From the NCBI RefSeq assembly GCF_028453695.1, contig NC_135781.1:10167640-10231639 (forward strand): a stretch of DNA of 64,000 nt, read 5' to 3'. The notes under the pieces are model-generated. The model saw only the letters and a list, made by a program, of their open reading frames with translations, had not been told where the DNA came from and did no database searches. The position numbers and the translations under genes are program-made. How positions within the stretch are numbered: position 1 is the first letter of the stretch; each line of letters begins with the position of its first letter. Source of the DNA: Augochlora pura (taxonomy: Eukaryota > Arthropoda > Insecta > Hymenoptera > Halictidae). This document shows positions 11,985 to 20,930 of the stretch, piece after piece.

Positions 11985-12180
11985 CAAATTTAGAATATTT
12001 TAAAGAAGATAAGGGGTGTTTGAAACAGATTCGAGCCATTAGGATCGTTTGAAAACAGATTCGAAATGTTTAGAATAAATTGGGAATAGTTTAGAAAAGA
12101 TTGGGAATAGTTTGGGCAGATTGCAACGTTTCAGGACAGATTGGAACGTTTTGGAATCGATCGGGAACATTTTAGACCGC
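11985..12180 (+). repeat. Degenerate minisatellite of about 20-22 bp
   Basis: Loosely repeated units of the form TTTAGAA(A)AGATTGGGAATAG or TTTGAAACAGATTCGA follow each other about nine times. They vary in length and sequence, like an old variable-number repeat. It begins about 100 bp after the 500-N gap, so the gap may hold more of it. Confidence 0.65.
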
Positions 12181-12639
12181 GATAGGTGCGGACGACGGAA
12201 AATCCTTGGATAAATTGAGATCTGCGAAATAATGATAATGATAAATTGTGAGTCACGAGCAACTGTGAAGTAAGTTTCACCCGCCCGTTGCAGAACCGTA
12301 GACATATCGAATCGAAAGGAGTGACGGAGAGGGAACCCGTTCTCCCGTTCACGCGGGCTCGGTTCACGATCTAATATGACGCACGCATGCAAATATGCCA
12401 ACCACTCACGTGTCATTCCCTCCGTCAAGAGCTCTCTCATATACTCCGGTTAAAGGAGTAAGACCTCTGTCCCAGACAAAATATCTGCATATTGATCAAA
12501 CACACGCGAATGCCGAAAATTATTCAACACCCTACAAACAAGTTTGCCAGCTCAAACTGAATTCAGAGATAAGAAGAACCCCTGGAATTAACCCTCTGAT
12601 GATAACGCCGTTCTGGTTAGTCTTATTAACCAATATAAA

Positions 12640-12739
12640 NNNNNNNNNNNNNNNNNNNNNNNNNNNNNNNNNNNNNNNNNNNNNNNNNNNNNNNNNNNNN
12701 NNNNNNNNNNNNNNNNNNNNNNNNNNNNNNNNNNNNNNN
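12640..12739. other. Assembly gap (100 N)
   Basis: Exactly 100 undetermined bases, the usual placeholder for a gap of unknown size. Confidence 0.98.
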
Positions 12740-13125
12740 AAACGTAGAACGCTCTCTATACGTGATAACCGAAAAAAAACTTTCTTGCGATCCCACAATA
12801 TTACACAGGTCCGACTGTGCGTCGCGTCGCGTCGCGTTGGCCGGGGCTCGAGGTCGCGCGAGTATCAGCCGGCTCCGGCTAGCAAAGCGAGCGAGTAAAG
12901 CCGGTGGAAATTGGTCGGCAGTTTTATTTATTCCGCAATACTTTTTGATCACCCTATAAACGGGAGAAATACGCATTGCCGCGTTGCGTCGAAGGGCGAT
13001 GCACCGGCAGTTACCGTTCTCTTGGGGCGGTTACCCCTTCCTCGTCAGTCCCACTACCATCGGTGACGGACTCGACCCTCGTCGACTCGGAACCCCGGTC
13101 GAAGGGTTGGGATGGTCGATGCAGT

Positions 13126-13139
13126 GTTTCCATAGAAAC
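13126..13139. promoter_or_regulatory. X-box-like palindrome
   Basis: GTTTCCATAGAAAC is a near-palindrome with GTTTC/GAAAC arms. It resembles an RFX-family binding site but departs from the strict insect X-box at the fourth base of each arm (T instead of purine). Supported only as a motif. Confidence 0.35.
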
Positions 13140-13787
13140 CAGACGCGCCGTCCGCCACCCCTTCCTACAATGCATTCAACCGAGGGTTGCAGTCTTCGCT
13201 TGGAAACGTACCGCTATTTCCCGGCAACAGTAGTCATCTTCCCGATGATTCCCGCTGCTGCTGCTACCCTTCGCCTCGCCGCAGACGGTCCAACGTCCGA
13301 TGCGTTTTTCTGTCCGCATGTGCCACTGTCCGCGTTCGATATCAGTTACCATTTCACTGTCACGTCTAACGATCGCCGACCGATCGCCAATGTTGGCCGA
13401 CGTGCACGCGAACCATAGCTCGCCACGTCTCGCCGCGATTCTACCAGCTTTCGGATTCTTCTCTTTGCATTCGCAATTTCCATATTGCTATCACGTTGTT
13501 CATAATTCATCGTTAAATTATAGAGAGGAATATACATATTAATTACGGTAACTTATATACCTTTCAAAGAGATTGCAACAGCTAAATAATTAAGAAAAGA
13601 CTGCTCGTGTTCTCTGCTCTTCGTTTTCGAAAAAATTTAGTTTGAAAATTCGTTAATTACGCTTGCACTTCGACTCAATGAAGTTTAACAAGCCTGGCAG
13701 ACGGACCAAACTGTTTAAGTGCAATTGTCGCTAACGAATTTTTAAATTCAATTTTTGTTTTCCCCCCGATCGGTAGCCTGTGAACCG

Positions 13788-13801
13788 GTTGCCATAGTAA
13801 C
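13788..13801. promoter_or_regulatory. X-box (RFX-type) motif
   Basis: GTTGCCATAGTAAC fits the GYTRYY-N(1-3)-RRHRAC consensus used for RFX sites in Drosophila at every position. RFX factors control ciliary genes in sensory neurons. No ciliary gene is visible in the window, so its target is unknown. Confidence 0.4.
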
Positions 13802-16023
13802 CATTAATTTTTTATCTATTATTGAGATAAATGTGTCAGATTGTACCACCGTAAGCTTCACTATTATTATATAACTTTTTAAATATTAAATATCTTTCGC
13901 GTTTAATAAGATAAATGAAATGAGAATAGAACCAAAAATTTAACGTTGAACTAAATTTAAACGACCGGTCTGTAAATTGTTAAATGGGGTCCTGTTTTTC
14001 CGTTTTACATTTTCGCCTCTTGTTGGTTGTGTCACGATTTTTCGTGTATACATGAAAACATTTGTCCGTCAAGATTATGGAAATGTAAGAATATAAAAGA
14101 ACGGATTATATATGATACCTAATTGAAGAAAACATACTGCAACGTCGTCCATAAAAATTCACTGAAATCAGCGCGATGCGGAACACCAACAAAAGTTGCA
14201 GACCCCTTTTCCTTGTAGTTCATTGGAAGCACTCGCGAATGAAGCAAGAGTTTTTATGATTCCACGTTCTTTGACTTCGTCCGAGACGTTGATCTGCATA
14301 AAATTCTGCATCCTCGACGCGGAAGACGACGAGTCGTTTGATCTCGTTCAGCCGGAAAATATCAACCCCGCGGAACTTCGGATCTGAACGTGGAATAAGC
14401 ACCGCGGCGGGAGTTCGCGTTCGCGAACAAACGCGAAACGGATGGTTTCGCGCGTCCGTTCGAGGAAGGAGGCCCGGGGAATGCAGTCGAAGGATCGTTG
14501 AAGAAGTTCCCGGCGAAGTTAAAACCAATAGATCGGTGATTTAGCGAGGCGATTCACGAAGGTGAAACGACTGAAATTACTTATCCCCTCTCGTTAATAG
14601 AATAACCAGTCGTTGGTAATGCAGACGGGCACAGAAGGGCAGGGTATAAGGTCCTGAGAGAACGGCGGGCATCCCGAGTTAGGTGTGTTCTTCTTCTTCC
14701 TCTTTTGCTTCCGAGGACGAAGATAGCCGTGTATCCTTCGCCCGCGGGTTTTTATAACAGCGCGGTCCGGCGTCTATGTACACGGCAATGGCATTAATTC
14801 TGCCGGCTGTCTAGGCGATCGGATCTCCTCGGAAGAACACTCAAGGGCGGACCATAAATCTTGTCGTCCCTCGCCGGGTCACCTTTGTAAGCCGGTACTT
14901 AGCAATCGCGCTTAAGTGCATCGAGGAAATCGCGAGAAACGACAAGATGCTTTGCACACGCTGCGCATCGCGTCCCCGTGACGATCGGACATTGTCGATG
15001 GACCGTCACGATGTGGAATCGTGTGGTTCCTTCTGCGGAACTAATATTTTCTGTATCGGTTGCAAGGAATCTATTGGTCGGTCCGTAAGTTCTTGTGGTT
15101 TTATTTCCGATTTCAATTCTTCTTGTAATAATTGCCCAATACTTGCGTCGCATACAACATTTGATAGCAGAGTGATTATTTTGTTGAAGATCAGGGAATG
15201 TCAAGTTAACAAGCATAAATATTTACGATTTAGTCGTGCAATAAAGACAGTCGGAAATGTTCGTTCTTGTTAATTTAACGTGCCATGTTATTACCCACGT
15301 GGAACGAACAAGTAAACAATCGTACAGGAGGAAAAAACCAGTGCGACTCATTTTATCGCAACTGCGTGAAGCATGCGATGTAGTATTTAGTTTTCGATCC
15401 GAACAGCAAAATGAGAACTGTCTAGCACGATAAGGGAGTTACGTAGCGTCAAAAAGGTCTCTGTACACTCTTCAAGGCGGAATGACTTTTTTTCAAATTC
15501 GTGGGAACGATCCGAGTTTATTTTTAAAACGTTCGAGGGAATAGTTTTTATTTACATCCCTTCTAAGTTCTCGGGAAAACTCGAGCTGTTTCGTTCATTT
15601 CGAAAAAAAGTTGTTCCATATTGAACACGGTGTACAGGAATTTTTTACCACCTGTACGTATATTTCACAGTCTGTCTGAATATTTCCTGTTATCAAGAAG
15701 AGGATATGTACACCGAATTCTATTTTTACACGGTAGAGAAATTCCGTGTAAAAGAAGACATCGTGTATACAAATAGAAAAATGGTACTGTACTAAATATA
15801 TCTACAGAATTACGGTTAATGGAAATAACCGTCTCTAAAATTGAAATCAAAGAATTTTTCTGAACCGTGCCAAATTCAAGGTGTAGAAAGGAAATTTTGA
15901 ATTTATAACGCGTTGAAAGGAGAGCGGTTCATTTTTTAGAACTCGATAAGGTAAAAGTACTTATTCATGGGACGCTTTCCAGGGGGTTTAAGATTACCAT
16001 CGAATTAACTACAACTTAAGAAT

Positions 16024-16295
16024 GTCGTTGTTGGATATTTATACTTTGTTTGATAGAGAATAAAAAATGAAATGCCTGTTCCAAATTAGGAACTTTGATT
16101 ATGAAACACGGATGGCAACTGGTCCTTAAATCGGGAGAATGAAAAAGTACGCAATATGGAATAGCATATTCTTGTTTAAATAATCTTCAAAGATGTGGAC
16201 AGAATTTTATCTGTCCATTTTGTATTGTATTGTATTATTTGTTTTACTGTTTCAAGTAAGAGTCACGGTTGAGGCAGCGTTTCATAATAGATACT
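16024..16295 (+). repeat. Dispersed repeat, copy 2
   Basis: Shorter partner of the repeat at 10188-10652, in direct orientation about 5.8 kb away. It lacks an internal segment of about 80 bases found in copy 1 between the CTTG(C/T)TTAAA and AATCTTCAAA blocks, plus other small segments. The copies are clearly diverged, so the duplication or transposition is old. Confidence 0.65.
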
Positions 16296-17096
16296 TTAAC
16301 GCGCGTTCGATTTGTATACGGACTTTTCCAGCTGGAATAAGGGAACCGTCTTATCGATCACCGAGCAGATATTAGCATCGGCGAGGAGGAGAGTTTCACC
16401 CTTAGTTAGGAGGTTGATTCGAGACCTTTCTTGCCCAAGGTCGTAGATCGTAGCCGACAACGAGCTATAGGCAGCGTTCCCGCGTGTGCGCGTGCGCCTT
16501 CTTCTGGAGTAGACAGCCTGTGGATGAGAAACGTGACGGGGAAATAGAGAGTTGATACACTTCAGGGTCCTGGATGTTGGCTGGGGGAGGGCGGAGCGCG
16601 GGGAGAGGGGCCGAGAGGGAGAGCGGCGTGACCCCTGAACGACGTTCATCGATCGGGGTGTACGCACCCTGCCTGCTCCCAGCACCGCACTCTTCTATCT
16701 TCGCTTCTCCTTTCTCCAACCCCACCAACCCTCACGCTTTTCCGCCTCCATATCCCCCACCATTCTCCTTTCGCCGTTTCCACCATGTTCTCCCTCGTGC
16801 ACGGCGTTTTCTCATCGTGGCCTGTCTCGAGGCTTTCACATTTTAAATATTTTACTGTATCTTCCCGAGTCACGAAGCGGTTCCGGCCACCAATAAAAAT
16901 ACTAGAAGCTCCGATCATTAACCCCCAAACAACCAGCCGGTCAACCGTGAACCAATATCGAGAATAACCCTCCACGAATCTTTTGTAGCTTCCAATGCAA
17001 CGTCAGTTTTTCAATCATTACTCGATGTTATAATATATGTTCTTGTTGTTACGTGGTTCGAGAAGCTCTTTTTATCATTTATAATATACAATTATA
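16296..17096. other. Non-coding stretch
   Basis: Includes a GC-rich patch (16470-16800) with G-rich then C-rich sections. Frames of 87-129 residues on both strands are composition artefacts without recognisable domains. Confidence 0.45.
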
Positions 17097-17400
17097 CAGA
17101 TTGTCCGCCTCACCTGAAAATCTGGACTATCTCAGAAACTATGAAAGATAGAAATAATAAAGCCTTTTTAACAATATTTGTTTGTGCAACGAGGCATAAT
17201 GTCGTATAAACAGGTCTTCTTGGTGGCGAAAAAAGCAACGTAACCTTGAACTCTCCGCTATGTCCTCGCCAAAAAGAAAAAAAACTGTTTATATCGAATG
17301 ATGCTCTCTTTCGTACGAAACGTCTGTTATTAATACGTTTTTTCACTATCTTTTCTAATTTCTGTGATATTTTAGATTTTCAAATAAAACGGACACCTTC
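17097..17400. mobile_element. Foldback MITE with TATA target duplication
   Basis: TATA at 17093-17096 and 17401-17404 flanks a 304-bp element. It starts CAGATTGTCCG and its reverse strand starts GAAGGTGTCCG. The inverted similarity continues about 65 bp inward, with shared blocks GAAAATCT and (A)GATAG. It has no coding capacity. The ends and target choice match the element at 44679-45021, so both belong to one family. Confidence 0.7.
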
Positions 17401-17404
17401 TATA

Positions 17405-18839
17405 TGACATATTGTATATGATATACATTTAATACAATTATTTATAATATATGTAATACAAGCTTTCTGGTTTACGATTTTGTTCAAAAAGGATATTTCT
17501 ATGTGCCATAAAATGAAAATCCGTAAAAAAACATTATCCATCTATTTTTACATTCAAATAGAACAAGCTTTCAACTCGATATGAAGATTGAATGAAAAGT
17601 CGTCCAAGTTTGTAGCTTCTATAAAAATCGAGACCTTTTAAGTCTGAATGGAAAACAGAACGGTGGTTGAGCAGCACTCCTTTTGTTGCCGTTTCTACTT
17701 TTTTACCTACTTTGTTAAGGACGGGTCAGTTCTTTGAAAGCCAACACAAAAGAATTGAGCTCTCGCGGTGTACGTTCAATTACATTCACACAATCTTTCC
17801 CAAGACTTGGTTGCTTTCAAACCGGTAGCCCTGAAAGTGTTCCTTTAATTTTGGGAAAGGTGGAAATCGAATCGGACCGAGTCCGTGTTGCGAAATGGCG
17901 GCGAAGAAGTGGTCGAAGGCGTAAAATGGTCAATACCTTCGTGACGCGTTTCAAAAGCCGGTGGAAGTGTGCACAAAGGCGGCTACGAGAAGAAATAAAA
18001 ATGGCAAATAAAGGAAGGTGGTTCGATTTCTGCTTCGGCTTTTCGTTTAGTGACCCTTAACTGGCGTACCGGGGCAACGAATTATCACGATATTGCGTTT
18101 CTACTTTATTTTATAATAAACGTTTAATTTTCCGTACTTTCATTATTTTATACACGAGCTAAGAATAAAATATCAATAGAGCATCCATTTAGAATTAGAT
18201 AACATATTTTTTCGCATATTCGATATTTTGTTCAGTTTATCATTTTACTATTTATTGTCGGGTTTACAAGTTATTTTTGCGAATCTTGAAATTTGCCAAA
18301 TATTTCATCCGAAATGAGAAAAACTAATATCTGATGGAATTAAACTCATGGTGGGGTAAAATACATTTCTAAAATTTGTAAGTCTTATCTTAAAATAGAA
18401 TCTGTACACAATAACATATTAAAAGGACACGTGATAAGTTATAAAGTTACTATAAATTAACGTAATTCTAAATGGTATTAACAACAAATTTAATAACAAT
18501 AATATTTAAGTAAAATTATCGATAGCAATGCTTGTTCACCCTGCTTGTATTCATCGCAAGCCTAACACTTTACTATACCAGGAAGAATTATCGTAAATAT
18601 TGTTCCGTGGCTTAGCAGCGTGTAAAAGTGTTCGTTCCGCAAGCAGATCCTGTAAGACAATGTTACAGTGTCCGAAAAGATTCTAATCTCAGAAATGCTT
18701 AGCAGTATAGTGATGTCATATATTTCATGGGAATGTTGCACGATAAACAGCGGTCAGCGGCAAATTTCTTCGCTGAATGTTAAAAAACGTCTGTTGGATC
18801 GCTATCGTCTGTAGCTGGTACGATCGAAATATCACGGTG
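17405..18839. other. Non-coding stretch
   Basis: No supported gene. A 108-residue plus frame at 17734-18060 has no recognisable domain. 18100-18600 is AT-rich. Confidence 0.45.
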
Positions 18840-19990
18840 TTCGCGAATAATGTCAGTGTCGCGAGTCTGCAGCTCCTCGTCGCGGCCGAAGTACGCGTTC
18901 TTCAGCATTCGCTATGCTAAATGTAGCTTTCCGGCGACCTCGAGTCCGCGAGTACTTCCCTCAGGAGCATTCACCTTTTATCTTGGGACTCGATCGAAAT
19001 TCCTGCACGAAGGCATCGCGTACCAGAGAGAAGAGTAGCTAACCCGACATCAGAAGTATTTCCTGGAGCGGCGAGACGGTCTTTGTTCTACTCGTTCGAT
19101 TATTCTCTTTTTCTCTTCTTCCTTCCTTCTTCTTCTGCTCCCCGACTCCTCCTTCTCCACCCCCGCTTCCACCTCCGCGTTGCCTTCGCGTCGTCTACCT
19201 CGCTCTGCCACACACCTGGGTCTCCCGACGACTCTCCTTCTCCCTTTCTCTCCTCCCGCTCGACGATGATCACGGTGTCTTCGTTTGTTCCCTGGAAAAG
19301 CGAATGCGTCGCCGCGTGGAACACCATGAATTCACTCGTGCCAAGTGGAAGAGGTACGATAACCTTCGCATTCATGACCTTGGACTTAGAGGGGTACCAG
19401 AGCCCCCGCTTCTCTCTTTTTTCTCCCTTTCTCCGTTTCTCTCTTTCTCTCCTCCTCGGTTTCTATCTCTTTCTCTCACGCATACACTCGCTTCGTTCGC
19501 CGTTTTTCTCCCGTTTTGCTCCTCTTCTATCTGTATCTATCTACCCACGAGTGCTCAGGTGAAACACGACCGTTCGGTCGGCCCGATCTAATTAGAGGGA
19601 CGACATCCTTTCATCGTCAGTCGTTCACGGGTCACACCGAGCGAGTCAGACGGTTAGGGGAAGAGAGAGAAAGAGAGGGAGAAAGAAAGAGAGAGAAAGA
19701 GAGGGAGAAAGAAAGAGAGAGAAAGAGAGGGAGAAAGAAAGAGAGAGAGAGAGGCGAACGAGAGAGACACATAGAAGGCCAGCATTGCGTGGGAGTAACC
19801 TCGTGAAGACGGTCTAACGTCGAGACGAGAACAACTTCCGGCTTGTACTGTCGTGGGTGAAGTGTCACCGAATGGCAGCTAGCCAGACCGATCGTCAGCC
19901 TGCTCTTCCGCTGATGGTCGACCCCAATCGTCGCGTTGCTTGAATAATTATTCCGATGGCTGAAGCGATTCAGCAAACTCCATGAAAATC
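18840..19990 (+). promoter_or_regulatory. GC-rich, CT/GA-rich patch, candidate alternative brat promoter or 5' exon
   Basis: A composition island lies 1-2 kb upstream of the brat coding exon. It has CpG-rich sequence (18840-19030), CT-rich sequence (19085-19530) and then GA-rich tandem repeats (19656-19753). A fair splice donor (GAAGAG followed by GTACGA, near 19350) is present. No frame across it resembles a protein; the 159-residue plus frame is Ser/Leu/Phe-rich low complexity. Its role as a 5' untranslated exon or promoter is inference from position and composition. Confidence 0.3.
19665..19742 (+). repeat. Perfect 3 x 26-bp GA-rich tandem repeat
   Basis: Three identical consecutive 26-bp units at 19665-19690, 19691-19716 and 19717-19742. 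Each has a GAGAGAAAGAGAGGGAG core, and a plain (GA)n run follows. Perfect identity suggests recent expansion. Confidence 0.85.
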
Positions 19991-20901
19991 GCTTCGACTG
20001 CGGTTCCTATCCTGTTACAAACTTCTTGGCACATCGTAGCACGACATCATTTTTACGTTATTAAACCAGTATACACGTCACAGCGAAAACTTCTTTACGA
20101 CGCGCATACTCGTCCAAAACAATCAACTGGTTAAGAAGAGTATTACACTTTGATACACTTCATTAAATTATATATTTTATGAAAGTGTTGCATCAGACCA
20201 TCAAGTATGGCTAGATTTTAGCGAAATATTATTAAGCTTATCTGCATAAATTGCAGGAAAAACAAATCAAATAACAAATTCATTCTTTGTTTAATCGTTT
20301 TAATAAATTGAAAACAATACATCGGTATCTTAAAACTATTTTAATCTTTTCACTACTTGCAACGAATTAATTCTATTCGTTTTATCCGGTTTTTGTTCAT
20401 AAAATTTTCTGTCACTTTAAGAGGATGAAGGCAATTTTTATCCTACATAAATGTTCTCAGTCTTCTAATGATAAAATCTAGAAGCAGCCCTCTGGTATAA
20501 AGCGAACTTTTATCGTGCCATTTAATTTAAGACTCAGCAGGAAATAAAGCATGCCCTGAATTTGGGGTAGAATGAAGGTAGTCTAACAGCGAGTAACGGG
20601 AACAAAAGGGAAAAAATGTGAAAGAAATGAAAAAGACAAAATTTGACTGTTACCAGCTCTGTGCGAGTCTTTGAATATGTAATTCGAACGACGGAATACG
20701 TTGCGCAGTAGTGTACCTTTCATTAAAAAGTTGGCCGAGATGAAATTTTTTAATTTTAGAGCAAGGAAAAGCCGCTGCAAGTAAATGAAATTTCCCTAAA
20801 AATCGTATGAAATTATAAATGGTGGCCAATGTTTTTTTTTTTAAAAAAGACCAGCATTACGTATCGTCGCGATGGGGAACGGCCCTTAATACTCGACAAT
20901 T
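19991..20901. other. Probable brat intron sequence
   Basis: AT-rich sequence just upstream of the coding-exon splice acceptor, without supported reading frames. Consistent with the 3' part of an intron. Confidence 0.5.
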
Positions 20902-20911
20902 TTGTTCACAG
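20895..20911 (+). promoter_or_regulatory. Splice acceptor of the brat coding exon
   Basis: The sequence CAATTTTGTTCACAG ending at 20911 has a T-rich tract and a CAG terminus. It lies 19 bases before the brat ATG. An exon starting at 20912 would include the in-frame TGA at 20922-20924, so the reading frame cannot extend into an upstream exon. Confidence 0.6.
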
Positions 20912-20913
20912 GG

Positions 20914-20928
20914 ATGCCGGTTGACTGA
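20914..20928 (+). CDS. Four-codon upstream ORF (Met-Pro-Val-Asp-stop)
   Basis: ATG at 20914 is followed by three codons and TGA at 20926-20928, in a different frame from brat. The stop ends two bases before the brat ATG at 20931. Any transcript using the acceptor at 20911 would carry it. Such a tiny uORF so close to the main start could tune initiation by leaky scanning or reinitiation. Whether it is translated cannot be seen here. Confidence 0.4.
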   Translation: MPVD

Positions 20929-20930
20929 AG

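Larger units (their letters stand above)
12740..16023. other. Non-coding stretch with CpG-rich patches
   Basis: No supported gene. 12780-13430 is CpG-rich, including a CGCGT pentamer run near 12820-12836 and a CTG run near 13254-13265, and holds one of two X-box-like motifs. 14200-15270 is moderately GC-rich with frames up to 108 residues that lack recognisable motifs. The remainder is AT-rich. Confidence 0.45.

Noticed and set aside
11207..12052. 281-codon frame and its minus-strand partners
   Set aside because: They are open only because they cross 500 undetermined bases.
19083..19562. 159-residue Ser/Leu/Phe-rich plus frame
   Set aside because: It is a low-complexity translation of CT-rich DNA without domain or homologue recognition.
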